This document shows positions 29,237-39,801 of a stretch of DNA of 45,730 nucleotides, one piece after another (the first letter of the stretch is position 1; the number at the start of each line of letters is the position of its first letter). Under the pieces are notes generated by a model. The model searched no databases, had not been told where the DNA came from, and worked only from the letters and a program-made list of their open reading frames with translations. Origin of the DNA: Chondrus crispus (lineage: Eukaryota; Rhodophyta; Florideophyceae; Gigartinales; Gigartinaceae); NCBI RefSeq assembly GCF_000350225.1, contig NW_005178661.1:252644-298373 (forward strand), read 5' to 3'. A program made the translations under genes and the position numbers.

Positions 29237-29413
29237 ATGGGGAACGCAACTGAAGAAACGCTGCAAAGAATTAGTGCGATCCCGAAAAATACCTCGGTTC
29301 TGAAGATCTTCTTCCCAGAAAGCACAGAGAAGAGTGTCGCATTATCGGATATTCGACGTGCTTACTTGAGCGTCTGCCTCAAGGTCCATCCGGACAAAGG
29401 TGGTACACCTGAT
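29237..29413 (+). pseudogene. MULE transposase, N-terminal J-domain part
   Basis: From ATG 29237 the protein begins MGNATEETLQRISAIPK, then a J-domain-like segment: VLKIFF, LSDIRRAYLSVCLKVHPDKG with the invariant His-Pro-Asp motif, and GGTPD. The pogo-like element is inserted at codon GAT (29413). On the far side the frame resumes (from 31598) with ELATRCTQKISKCFELCKEY, which completes helix III of a J-domain. J-domains recruit Hsp70 and stimulate its ATPase. I know of no MULE with one, so its presence at the transposase N-terminus is notable. The frame is open upstream of 29237, but the ATG there lies outside the element. Confidence 0.75.
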
Positions 29414-31595
29414 CACGGTAATTAGTCGTGATACCCTAATTAGTTTTGGTTCAAAATTGGTCCGGTCCGGACTATTTACTGTTCAGGACCCCCAGATTCA
29501 TGATACCGTACTGTAATCATCTACGCCTCCCTGTTTCACATAGGGGTCCCTGTGTCACGGTACGTGGCCATCGGATCATACAGAGTGAATTTACACATTC
29601 CTGGAATTGCTTACTGTGCAATTTTGCCCGTCCATATTTTTTGGTCACATGTTTTGATCGCACATTTGGTGATCACCATCAGCCCATACCGACACATCGA
29701 CCTTTCCTTTCCATTTACCACCGATCCCCTCTCTTTCACCACTGATCTTTCCCCTTCCCTCAAGTGGTTCACATCCTGAGCACCTCCAGCAACCGCAATG
29801 CCAACCCAGGGACCCATTGAACGGTCCTTGGCGGCTGCGATAGCAGCACGACCCCCATTGTCCCCGAGCCCCACGCCCGAAACTAATCACCAATCCAGCG
29901 CCTTACTGGTCTCCGACACAGCCAATATCGTCTCCCAAGGCCGAAAACGGCAGATTGTTTCTACAATCAGCCAGCGCAGAACTGTGATTCAATGGATGCT
30001 GTCCCAAGCCAATGAAACAAGGCAAAACGGTCTTCCGGCTATGGCCTTGCGGAATTTCCCTCATATATTCCCGGGCAGCTACAAAACTAACCACAGAAAG
30101 GTTTCTTTTTGGTGGAAAAACAGATCCAAGTACATCAGTCTATCTGCTCCCGGGCGTCGGCTTGGTAATCTGTCGTCAACGGGGAGTCAAGGCCGAAAAC
30201 GGAAGAACAATAAGGCTGTTAATGGACGTGGACGAAAGAGGGAACAGTGGGTGAAAGATTTATATGTAGCTCTGAAAGGGGAGTTTGATCGGCTGCACTC
30301 GATGAATGTAAAGCTCAGTCCGTCCTTCCTAGTCTGTGCCGCAAAAAGCTTGATCCAAACGGCAGATCCTGACGCTTCTTTTAACCACACCACGCTCGTC
30401 AGAGGAGCCCCAATCGCCGAACGAATTACTGTAAGATGGGTCCAGACGTTCATGGCTGCCCATGACTTGGTCATAAGACGCCAGGCTGGCAACCTTTCCG
30501 TAAGTCCCGACAAGCAATTGTTCATAGAAAAGAATGTGGCGTACCATCTTGGGACTCTGAAGCGAGGGTTTATGGCTGGAGACTTAGTTGAAGATTTAGT
30601 CGAGAACGCGGACGAAACGCACTTTTTGTTTAATATGGACAACGGGAGAACTATTGGATTACGTGGCCAGGAGTCTGTGAAATATGCAGATGTTGCTTCC
30701 GGCGATGAAGGGATAACTATGATGGTAAGAGTAACGGGTGGTGTTCATGCAAGGATAGAGGCGCCGATGCTAATTTTCCAGAATCCGAACTGCTCTTATC
30801 CGATATGAGGTGTACCGGACGATGTTACCGGTGTCTGCTATCGCTCAGGTCGTAAGGGACGGATGGATGGTCGTGTGTTCGCCGAGTGGCTTGCGGAGCC
30901 GAGGGCAATCAGGAGGGACATCTACGGCCGGAATCGGACCCTCTTTGTTGACAACTGCTCGGGGCACATTGAAACTGAAGCAGTGTCTAAATGCCTTCGG
31001 GACATCAACACTGTCTTGAAGAAGCTTCCCGCGAACTCCACTGATCTGGTACAACCTGCGGATTCGTTCGTCATATCTAAACTTAAAGACGCATGGAGGA
31101 GCAGGTGGGATGCGTATAAAGTGGGTCTAATGGCAAGACGAGAATGGATGGGGAGTGGTGAGGGAGCGAGTGGAAAGTTGAAAAATCCTGGCAAAAGATT
31201 CTTTTTGCAGATGGCCGCTGAAGCAGTCCAGGATGTCAATGCGCAGCGCGATAAGGCCGGTCTGACATATGCACGAAAAGCGATGATACGCACTGGGATG
31301 TCCTTGAATGTCAACGGGCAGTGGGAGGAGAAGCAACTGTTTTTGCCCCTGCAAGCGATCATCGCGAAGCATCGCAATCATTTCAACGGTGAGCCAATCG
31401 CGTGACAAGTTGTCCTTTCATCAGATTGTCAACTGATCTAGAGTATTTTTGCACTGGTAAAATAGTCTGGTCCCGATTATTTAAGAATCACACCGTAAAT
31501 AGTCTAGATTCATAAATAGTCAGGACCGGACTATTCACAGTCACGGCCTCTAAAACCCAGGTTCAGAATTAGTCCGGTCCCCACTAATTACCGTG
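29414..31595 (+). mobile_element. pogo-like (DDE_1) transposon inserted in the MULE
   Basis: Inverted ends CACGGTAATTAGT at 29414-29426 and 31583-31595 (13 perfect bases). Imperfect internal repeats of GACCGGACTATT follow on both sides. Flanks are CCTGAT on the left and ATCAGTG on the right, so the duplication is either AT (ends CACGG) or the palindrome TGATCA (ends CGG). Neither is the TA usual for pogo/Tc1 elements. Excision on paper restores the J-domain frame exactly (GGTPD to QCTDN). It encodes one DDE transposase on plus. Confidence 0.85.
29798..31405 (+). pseudogene. pogo/Tigger-like DDE_1 transposase with a TGA stop
   Basis: The frame from ATG 29798 has an N-terminal helix-turn-helix-type region (ISQRRTVIQWMLSQA, NFPHIFPG, VSFWWKNR) and a second DNA-binding segment (AERITVRWVQTFMAAHDL). 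The catalytic domain starts with NADETHFLFNMDNGRTI (first Asp). A TGA at 30806-30808 interrupts SYPI-x-GVPDDVTG. The same frame continues with RTLFVDNCSGH (second Asp) and LPANSTDLVQPADSFVISKL, the usual third-acid region of DDE_1 enzymes. Arg is the usual residue at the interrupted place, so CGA to TGA is likely. The rest is intact to 31405. Confidence 0.85.
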
Positions 31596-31597
31596 AT

Positions 31598-34174
31598 CAG
31601 TGTACTGATAATATTGAGTTGGCAACTCGCTGCACACAAAAGATATCGAAGTGCTTTGAGCTATGCAAAGAGTACGCTGAGAGCCACGCAAGTGGCAGTT
31701 CTTGTTTCATTCCGGAAACGATTACATTTACTGGTTTCGAAAACGGCGACGATCTTCACTGTGACAGAGAACAATGTTCGTCTCCTGAAGGCTTCGGAGA
31801 TGATTTCGATAACATTTTTGAAAGCTTTTTCCCCAGCGACGAAGGGGAATCGATGAGAGAAAAATTTAATCGTGAATCGGATGAGCATCGTCCAAGTTAT
31901 GGCTACGACAATTTGGATCACTCTGAGAAGAGTTCCGATGACAGCGTGATTTTTGTCTCGGAAACAAAACAGCAAGATCTCGCTGGAGATATAATACAAG
32001 AACAAATATCAACTCCTCGAAAGACCATATCCAGAACAAAAACGACAAGCTTCGACGACCGATCGTCAACAGAATTGGAAACGTTAAATAGAGTACGAGC
32101 CAGCAAGCGTTCTTACAAAGAAAGAATAAGAGAAGAGGCTAGGCAAGCGCTTGCGGAGGAGAGGAGAGCATCTGAAAGTTGGTATCCGCAACGTGCGGTC
32201 GAATTAATTCCTGAAACCGGTCTTGAAATGGATTCAAGTTGGAAATGCCAAAAGTATTGCCGCGCGCATACAGCCTTTCTATCTATACAAGGAGGTGTCA
32301 ATATTCATCAAACTGCAGAAACAGTTTCTGTAACGTGCCGGGAACGTCATTGCAAAGCAAAATTGCGGTTTTACGAAACCCACGAACTGGAATGTGGAGA
32401 TTGCGGGAGTTCAAAGGCCATTTGTCTGCATGTTTGGGAAAAGTTGTTTCAAGTGACAAAAATAGTGGGGGAAATTGCGCGCCTGCCTATACCGCAAAAC
32501 AAGTGGCACGAATGATTCTTCCAGAACTTCAAGGAAACCCGTCAGTGACTACGAAATTTATCGTATCAATTGTTAACGCGAAGCAGATTTACGCCCGCCA
32601 TCCAGGTCTGCGACACTTTCGTGCCATAAAGACCGAATTATCACGCATGATGGCCGCCAACAGACTTGAAGAGATGGCTTGTTATGGAGGTATTTGCCTT
32701 GTTATTACGGGAACTGGGTCACTATGTGGAAATATTAACTTGCTCGGCGGACGAAATGCGAGAAATTCGCGTCAAGGCCGCTAGGTTCATATTCCGTCAA
32801 CTTAAGAAAAGTGGACTCCTTCCAGAAGAAGAACAGTTTGATCAGAGAATTGTGCAATGCTCCGATATTGTTGAAGGCAGGCGATATTATTCAGGATTCG
32901 TATTTGTTCCCAATATCGCTAGTCATTTCTGTCGGTACGGGAGGGCAACGACAGCAGCTGATGCCGCCCATTGTCAAGGGTGCGGACCACAGTCATATGG
33001 CACTACTTATGAAGTTGTTGTCTACGATGCCAACCACAATTTAGTTCCTCTGCTATTTGCGCACACGGTTGCGACTGAGTCTGAAGAATCTTGGACTATG
33101 GTATTCAGGAATCTGAAAAACGTGTCAGGCTTTGATGTGGCAGGTCGAGTTACAATTGTCGATCAGGAAAAGTCTATTGATTGCTCTTTCGAAAAGACTA
33201 TGGAAAATGCGAAACTATTCCTTGACCGTTTGCATGTTAAGAAAAACATGGCTAAAGCATTGGGGAAGGAAAAAACGACAGGTCTCGCTCAATACGAGAA
33301 AGCCGTGCGCGCTCCCTCACGTAGTGCCGTGGACGCGGTGAAACGGACGTATGGATCGAAAACCTCCGAATATCTATCTCGATTTCCAGACACGGCTCTA
33401 TATCGAGCATACGCTGGGCTGCAAGACTTGATTATAACTTCGCAGGGGGCCGAAAGCCAAATGAGTGCATCACTGCGAAATCAAATTCGAAGTGTAGAAC
33501 CACACTCGATGTTACGAACTGTTCTTGAATTGCAGCGAAAGGAATTTTTAAAACGACAGAACGTGGCTCTCAATTGTGAGAAACCTGTTCCGCCACACAT
33601 TGAGAGACATTTGGCAATGTTGATCCGTCGAAGTAGGCCCTATCAAAAGCATGTCAAGTTTTTAGATGGCACAAACCATATGGAAGCAACAGTAGTCAGT
33701 GCAGTTGACGGAAACAAAACTAGGCGGGTGGTTCTCAAAAAAGAGGAACAGGAGCCACCGTCGTGCTGTGCTTTTTCTTTAAACGCTTCCATGTTTCCGT
33801 GCTGGCACGGAACAGCCGTGATATGTGAAAAGTATTGCTCAATGAATTTGTTCAAGTTTATTGGGGCGAGAAACTTGACAGTCGCGTGGAAGGAACAGTA
33901 CGATGGAGTAATCTTTCCAATGCCAATTCAAGCAGATGTCGACAGGGTGATACTCGATGCTCAAGAGCAGGTCTTGTCAGGATCTTCAATTAATATACCA
34001 GTGGCTATTGCTCCACCCCGCGGGAGACCGGTCCGAAATGCTGGGAAACGGTTGCGTTCATGGTATGAAGCAGGGCCGGGAGCTCGAAAACGTTCTTACT
34101 CGTGCTCCCTGTGCCATCTCAAGGGACATACGGCTCGCAACTGTGAACTGCGTCAGCTCTTTAAGGATGACTGA
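31598..34174 (+). pseudogene. MULE transposase, main part with MULE core, SWIM and CCHC fingers
   Basis: This continues the J-domain protein after the pogo-like insertion. An acidic linker (31700-32100) leads to a MuDR-type zinc motif (VTCRERHCKAKLR, about 32325-32365). The frame then shifts by one for REFKGHLSACLG, TAKQVARMILPELQG and ARHPGLRHFRAIKTELSRMM (to about 32680). It shifts back for the catalytic core (32666-34174): AADAAHCQ (first acid), TESEESW, VTIVDQEKSI (second acid), DRLHVKKNMAKALG, then a SWIM-type finger (CCAFSLNASMFPCWHGTAVI) and a CCHC knuckle (CSLCHLKGHTARNC). The two compensating shifts may be mutations or errors. The domain order is that of a Mutator-like transposase. 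Confidence 0.85.
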
Positions 34175-34441
34175 GGTAATACATTCGCCTACTAGATATG
34201 CTTAAATTTGTTTTCGCCCATCAAACTTGTCACAGCGGATCAGTTCCCCTACTGATGGAGCCCCATGTACTCGTTTCCCCTACCACTTCGGTTACGGAGG
34301 GTTTTTGGCGTATGAAGAGGTTGTTTCCCCTACTGATGTGTTACTTTTCCGGATTTCCCCCACTGAGTTGTTATTTTTCCGGAATTCGCGTACTGATAAA
34401 GTCAAATGGCACTAATTCCCCACCTAGTTGTGATATTTCCC

Positions 34442-34450
34442 TTGCAGAAA
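34442..34450. repeat. 9-bp target site duplication of the MULE (right)
   Basis: TTGCAGAAA, identical to 28913-28921. It lies within the subterminal region of the outer Harbinger-like element. Confidence 0.9.
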
Positions 34451-34599
34451 AGGTTGTGACAAGAATGGCACATTTCTGCAATTATCGTCACGACCGATTA
34501 GAGAATTCTGCAATAGATTTCATACGTGTAATACGTATTGCAGAATTCTGGCCGCCGAATTGCAGAATTCTGTTTGCGTAATCTCTCTACAATAACCCT

Positions 34600-34890
34600 A
34601 GATTTATGGCTGACAAAATATTGTCAGAGCTGCAGAGGGAGGGTGTAAGGAGTTTGTACAGCTGCCCACGTGTCCAAAATGTTTTTTTAATTTCTTCAAC
34701 AAAAAACGGGCAAACACGGGCAAACACGGGCAAACAAGCGCCTGTTAAGACACATCCAGAGGGTGTGTCAAGGAAAGTGACGTTGTGTTCCTTACTGTCC
34801 CCGTAAAACGGGTACACGTGTAAACTCAATGGGCTGCTCGGAAGCGCCACATTTCGGTTCACGATATCGAGACTTTACTCTGTATACCTA
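34600..34890. repeat. Repeat-family copy B (short, inverted relative to copy A)
   Basis: In reverse orientation this shares three ordered blocks with the sequence around the LINE target: TACAGAGTAAAGTCTCGATA, then GACACACCCTCTGG/TGTGTCTTAACA, then repeated TTGCCCGTGT units. Here the last block is a tandem of three CGGGCAAACA units (34709-34738). The internal 680 bases of copy A are replaced by about 100 unrelated bases, so copy B may be a deletion derivative of the same transposon family. No coding sequence is seen. Confidence 0.55.
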
Positions 34891-34901
34891 TTTATAGGAT
34901 C

Positions 34902-35025
34902 TCCCAGGCGATGATTTGGACCCGCACGTTATGGACCAAAACGTGCAGGTCGAAATCATCGCCTGGGATTATGGTCCATAACGTGCAGGTCGAAATCATC
35001 GGACACCATAAGTTATGGTGTCCGA
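34902..35025. repeat. Cluster of interlocking inverted and direct repeats
   Basis: There are three structures in 124 bases. First, a 29-base inverted repeat (34902-34930 with 34940-34968, two mismatches), beginning TCCCAGGCGATGATTT. Second, GCACGTTATGGACC (34924-34937) and its complement (34974-34987), using part of the first stem. Third, TCGGACACCATAA (34999-35011), a perfect hairpin with 35013-35025. CGTGCAGGTCGAAATCATCG also occurs twice as a direct repeat (34942-34961 and 34983-35002). Alternative foldings are mutually exclusive. Confidence 0.85.
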
Positions 35026-38000
35026 ACATTAGCGCGAAAGCTAACCACGTTTTTTCGGCTGTGGCTGTTGCAAGCATTTGGCATCACCACAACAGCAGAA
35101 CCCTGCATTGCTTCGTAGATGTCAAGATCAAGTAGTCCCGAAAGACGCTTGATACAGCGCAGACTTGGGCATCACGCCCGTTCATGGCCCTGAAGTTTAA
35201 TTGTTAGAGGGTGCGTTGTCGTCCATGCCGCACAAACCGTGCAGCTCTAGAAACTGATGCGGTTCCCAATCATCAACATCGGCGACACTACTGGCTCATC
35301 TGCTTCTGACCACCGTTTTGTTGCCTTTAATCAGTGGAATCCGTTCCAAGTCAGTTTCAGGTTTGCGGAGAAAGAGATACAAACTTGTACCATGCGCGTG
35401 CACAAGATTTTACGCTCAGAGTTTCTACGTTCTATCACTATGTACAGAATCCAGCCACACTCATGAAGTTTTTTTTGATCAGGAAGAGGTACTCGCAAGA
35501 TGCATTGCTATCCAAGAACACTACCTTGCTGGACGAAGTCGCAGCGACTTTGAAGAATACTGTAGCTCGTTAGCATCCGCTTTTGTGGAGAAACTGGCCT
35601 GCGGCTTGCATCTCAAGCCCCACATCACTGCTTGAGGTCCAAAGCATTGATTCGGCATCGTTGCCGACATGCGGAAGCCCGCGCCGCACAAAGACAAGCA
35701 CGAATTTGCAAGTTCTGTACGATATTGAGTGGCACGTGATGTACGACGAATAAAGCCACGAGTGCTTCGTAGGATACAAGAGTAGAAAACATTCTTGTCT
35801 TGTTCCAACTCCCTGTGGGGTGCTGCAAAAGTTGTTTTAGGCAGAGTAGTGCGCCATAAAGTCCTGGGGGAGTTGCACAAACCGGCTCTCGATAGTCTTT
35901 TTTGAGGTCGAGGCTGAGGACTCATGTCACTTTGCATGAGGCGGGCAGGGGGGAGAGATGGGAGTCATCAAGTGAAAAAGGAACAGCTGCATTGACAACT
36001 GTTCAACGAGGAGCCCCCACGGTGAGAAACACGAAGGTTGTCAAAATTTCTCCAACAGTGCCCCTTTACCGAAGGACCAATCACATCGCACAGCGGGTAC
36101 CTTTCGAACAAGGCGTCACAAAGGAGGAAGATGAATATAGCAAATCGCTACTGATATTTTTGGGGCAACAATATTCCTCAACTGCTGGCCTTTGTTGTCA
36201 TCTAACATTTAATTGTAAACAAATGCCCGTTTCTGTCCCTCATAACGGAAGGTTTAAGAGTGGTCACATTGAAACACGCCTCATATACGATACGGCTTAT
36301 TTACACTTTACCTCGTCGCACGTGAGAAAGCGGAAGAGGCTAAATTTTTGCATCCGTTCCTAAAACCTATCATGAAACTGGTACATCTGTATCGGTCATC
36401 TAAGTTTGTTTTGGGAGAGCATACCCTCTCATTCTTTGATGAATTTCCTCCTCTTCTTTCGCAGACAACAGCGTAACCCCATTGTGGATTGTGAATTATA
36501 TTTCACTTTTCGACTGTAGTTCCGTGAGGCTAAACGCGAAAGAAAGTTTTTGTTGATCTATTGTTATCGTACAGGTTCCAACGAATCGTGAAATGAGGGA
36601 GCGGCAGTGCTGCATAGGGAAGACCCCTTCTGGCAGCAATTACATTCCCGCCCCTTGCTCTTGATCTGGCGTGCCAAAATATTAATTTGACAATTTACGC
36701 AGAATCATCCTAGTCCAATCAACCATTTCAAGATCATATTCGAGGTACTCACCAGCTCCGAACAGTATGAAAGCTCCCCTAAAAAATGGTACGCAGCGAA
36801 ACTGATTCGGGAGGAGGAGTTAACGGGTCTATGCTTGTTCCCTGTTTGGAATGGACCAGAGGTCCATTCCAGTAACCCCGCCTGTGGCACGGTTCCTGTA
36901 ATCGTACAATAAATGCCCATGACAGTATTGTGGATTTTCTACCCAGCAGTGCACGATACGTTTCAAGTGACATCCCTTTCTCATCTCTCAACTGTCTCAA
37001 TGTGCTGTTGTAATGGCGACATAGACAGCGATCCCGCCGGATCTTCTAAACACAGTACCCAAGTGTACGGTATGGGCAATGCAACCGATTGGCCGTGTCA
37101 GTTTATCTGCCCGCTCACTGTAGCAGAAACAAAATGGGATGACATGCTAATTTGCTGTTGTTCATGCTGTTGTTCAATACGGCAGGTACTAAATGTGTAA
37201 AGAAGCACCCGGCTGTTGGAAAACGATTGCGGCTCGCATATGAACCCAATGACAACACATTCCCTGTGACGCTCGATGCGTCTGTCCTGCTCTGCTCTGC
37301 TCTGCCCTGCGCCAACACCATCGTATATTAATACCCCTGTCCGCAACGGCGGCAGCAAGCTATCTTCAGTGTTTCTACAGCCTCGTTTTGCAAAGAAAAC
37401 AAGAGAAACGCCAACCATGGATAGTCTAGCTTTCCTCATGAATTGTGCGGCCACGTGCACGTCTTCATTCCCCCGCTTTCGTTTGGAGAAACAGTCCACC
37501 TAGCATTTCATAAACTACAGTTTCCATTTACAAAACCATTGACGGTTAGTACTGTAAAACCATTTCAACAGACGTGACTTTTATTAAGCATCGGTCTAAA
37601 GTTGGGCGTGCGTTGAGAAAGATCGCCGACGCATTGATGTCAGTACAGCAAAGCGAGTTCTTCTTCATTTGACCATTTATATGTCCACTCTACATCGAGA
37701 AACGTAAAGCTGTCATGTTTCTAAACTGATCCTGTTTCTCTCCCTCTCTCTATCTTCCCACCTCCCCCTCTCCCCCTCTCCCCCTCTCTCCTTCTCTCCT
37801 TCCCTCCCTTCCTTCCTCTCACCGCAACGTCGCTGATTACAGATCTGGACATTCATTGATTCCTTCTGCAATCTTCAGGTGACATCTCCCGTATGCATAC
37901 CGCCAAGCCTCCTCTTTCTAGACCCACAACTATTTTCGTACATAGCATCTTCCGGGGCAACCTAGAAGAGCAAAACACACGAGGGCTCTTTCTAATCCCT

Positions 38001-38136
38001 GGCATTGATATCAACGCAATTGCAAAAGGCGACAATCTTGCTACTTTCTTTTCTGAAGGGGTTCTTGCCCACTTCGAATGACGAGTTCTCAGATTGCTAT
38101 GCGTGAGACGGAAAACTAACTGTCTAGTCGAAGCTG
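35026..38136. other. Long non-coding or unrecognised stretch
   Basis: I recognise no gene in these 3.1 kb. Overlapping plus-strand frames at 35257-35640 have moderately protein-like text (for example NQWNPFQVSFRFAEKEIQ, and in another frame HYLAGRSRSDFEEYCSSLA). They may be a decayed gene, but they do not join. Frames at 35902-36363 (+) and 37098-37499 (-) look random. A short TCTGC tandem (about 37286-37305) and a CT-rich tract (37738-37822) occur. The base composition is less GC-rich than the transposon islands. Confidence 0.35.
37738..37822. repeat. CT-rich low-complexity tract
   Basis: About 85 bases almost entirely C and T (CTCTCCCTCTCTC, CCCCCTCTCC units). It lies about 320 bases upstream of the F-box/LRR-like gene on its coding strand. 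Such tracts can be promoter elements or simply slippage products. Confidence 0.8.
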
Positions 38137-39801
38137 ATGATCACAGAGTGCTCCCGAAGACGTTCCATTCCCGTCTTTCCACCCATGTCTAACAAAGGCC
38201 GTTCCATATGCATACGACCATCAAAGAAAAGCCCTCCTAAGCACCGGCAAATACGGAAAACGACAAGAGTTCTTCGAGCGCGTATGCCTCGAAAAATATG
38301 GTTCGACATCCTTCCGGCCCACATACGGAGCAAAGTAGCATCCTACATCTCTGGCGGTCATCAAACTGATGCAGCTCTGAGTTTTGCCCGAACAAATCAC
38401 ATCCAACGCCAAGCTGTTCTCTCAACTCTTTCGCACAAGCTTTGCCTGTCTCTTTTTAATAGGAATGGAGCTCAATGGATGGAGGTTTTTGGAGATGAAA
38501 TTCAAACACTAGTTGTCGAGGATGATTACAAGGGCCTTTTCAGGCTGGGCAGTCACCCAGATCCCTTTACCTTCATGGCAGCCCCTTCTTTACGTAGAGC
38601 GGAAATTCTCGATGAACCGGCTGTCCTTAGAGCAATTTCGATGTCAACGTCACTCCGTGATTTGAAGGTTACCATTTATGGCATCGCGCCTCAGGAATCT
38701 CTGGTCGGAACTTTGTCTCGTCTCGCTCTTTCATCTCTTGAGCTTGTGTGTGCCCACTTTGTCCAAAACACTTGTCCTTTCAACAACAACCGTAGCCAAA
38801 GAAATTCCCTGCCGGAGCTGCTGATGAATCATTCTCAAACTCTCTCTGCTTTGAGATTGAGCTGCCTCTACCACGCAACGTGCCAAACTTCCCTTTGGAA
38901 AACAATTCCACATCTTCCTCAACTTCGCGAAGTAGCGATTTCCGCAGATCCTCCACGGAACGCCCTCGTACACCTTCGATCAATCCAAGCTGTCAGAATT
39001 TGCTCTGCTCCCCACGGATTTCAACTTGCCATGATGTTGCGTTTGAAAGTGACTTGTTTAGAATCCTCAGAGAGGCTACATGCAAATCAGATTGCTTCAT
39101 TAATTGTGTGCCCCCGCCTTGCCCTTCTTGGAGCAGATGTTGATGAAGGAGCAGAACATTCGCTACAGACATTGTTTAGGGGTGTAGAAGTTTTGCACTC
39201 CCTCAAGTTGAGATGGCCTCAGCCACACCAAGCAAGCTCTCAACTGTACCAGACCACTGCTCTTACCCTCGCTGAAGCGAATTCAGACGTGATTCTAGGA
39301 GCAATCCCGCACGCTCCCGTTCTTGACGAGCTATATTTTTTGAATGTTCGGCTACGAAAGGAACACATGAAGGGCGTTCTCTCTATCTTGGGAGGGCGGT
39401 TGAAACACTTGGGGATATCTATTTGGGGCCAAGTGGATCCTCCCTTGTTTTATCTAGAATGCATGATTCGTATTCTCGCAACACACAACTCCCAGCTGCG
39501 TACTTTCTATGTATCCGAGGTTGCGAGTTTTGAGAAGCATCTGATGCGCGAATCATATAGGAGGGCGACGAGTGTCCAGGAGAGAGAATCGCAGCTATAC
39601 CAGCTTCGATGTGCACTTTGTGCATTGAAACGCTCAGCGCCTTTGGTGCAAACATGCAAACTTGAAATGTTTATCTGTTTCCTCCACGATACTCCGGCGC
39701 AGGCCCTTTCAGGCTATGAACACCCAGAACTCGATGTACCTGGAATCATTGAATATGCACATGATGATTTCTTACCCCTGTCTCAGAGCGATATCCAGTG
39801 A
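38137..39801 (+). CDS. F-box/LRR-like protein
   Basis: A 554-residue intron-free frame from ATG 38137. After a basic N-terminus comes a short F-box-like segment (about 50-95): KIWFDILPAHIRSKVASYIS, then ALSFARTNHIQRQAVLS. The rest is a series of irregular leucine-rich repeats: LVVEDDYKGLFRL, SLRRAEILDEP, LRDLKVTIYG, LSSLELVCAHF, TLSALRLSCLY, LREVAISAD, LHSLKLRWP, LDELYFLNVRL, LKHLGISIWG. This layout fits a substrate receptor of an SCF ubiquitin ligase. The F-box match is weak, so an LRR-only protein is possible. No membrane segment or signal peptide is seen. Confidence 0.7.
   Translation: MITECSRRRSIPVFPPMSNKGRSICIRPSKKSPPKHRQIRKTTRVLRARMPRKIWFDILPAHIRSKVASYISGGHQTDAALSFARTNHIQRQAVLSTLSHKLCLSLFNRNGAQWMEVFGDEIQTLVVEDDYKGLFRLGSHPDPFTFMAAPSLRRAEILDEPAVLRAISMSTSLRDLKVTIYGIAPQESLVGTLSRLALSSLELVCAHFVQNTCPFNNNRSQRNSLPELLMNHSQTLSALRLSCLYHATCQTSLWKTIPHLPQLREVAISADPPRNALVHLRSIQAVRICSAPHGFQLAMMLRLKVTCLESSERLHANQIASLIVCPRLALLGADVDEGAEHSLQTLFRGVEVLHSLKLRWPQPHQASSQLYQTTALTLAEANSDVILGAIPHAPVLDELYFLNVRLRKEHMKGVLSILGGRLKHLGISIWGQVDPPLFYLECMIRILATHNSQLRTFYVSEVASFEKHLMRESYRRATSVQERESQLYQLRCALCALKRSAPLVQTCKLEMFICFLHDTPAQALSGYEHPELDVPGIIEYAHDDFLPLSQSDIQ

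Larger units (their letters stand above)
28922..34441 (+). mobile_element. Mutator-like element (MULE) with 9-bp duplication
   Basis: The ends are GGGAGATTTCACGATCAG at 28922 and, reversed, GGGAAATATCACAACTAG at 34441 (19 of the first 26 positions match), flanked by the exact duplication TTGCAGAAA. Subterminal words of the form ATCAGTAGGGG (variants CAGTAGGCG, GAGTAGGGG) recur at 28934, 28953, 28999, 29058 and, inverted, at about 34185, 34245, 34275, 34330, 34360 and 34390. It encodes a J-domain MULE transposase and contains a later 2.2-kb pogo-like insertion. Without that insertion it would be about 3.3 kb. Confidence 0.9.
26308..34578. mobile_element. Outer Harbinger-like element hosting nested transposons
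   Basis: Both ends carry the word AGAATTCTGCAAT in inverted orientation: 26315-26327 at the left, and the complement at 34559-34571. Several further copies lie just inside each end (left 26360-26420, right 34500-34560). Proposed terminal repeats are CGATAGGAGAATTCTGCAAT (26308-26327) and its partner at 34559-34578, with TA on each outer side. It encodes a DDE_4 transposase (+) and a convergent Myb/SANT-like protein (-), the standard Harbinger pair. All of 28922-34450 is a later Mutator-like insertion, so the element itself is only about 2.7 kb. Confidence 0.7.

Noticed and set aside
32239..32784. Separate gene in frame 1 within the MULE
   Set aside because: Its text (REFKGHLSACLG, TAKQVARMI) is the missing MULE N-terminal segment and joins the flanking frame on both sides, so it is part of the same broken transposase.
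35521..35937. Minus-strand 138-codon frame
   Set aside because: No ordered hydrophobic pattern or motif, and overlapping plus-strand frames look equally plausible; not enough to call a gene.
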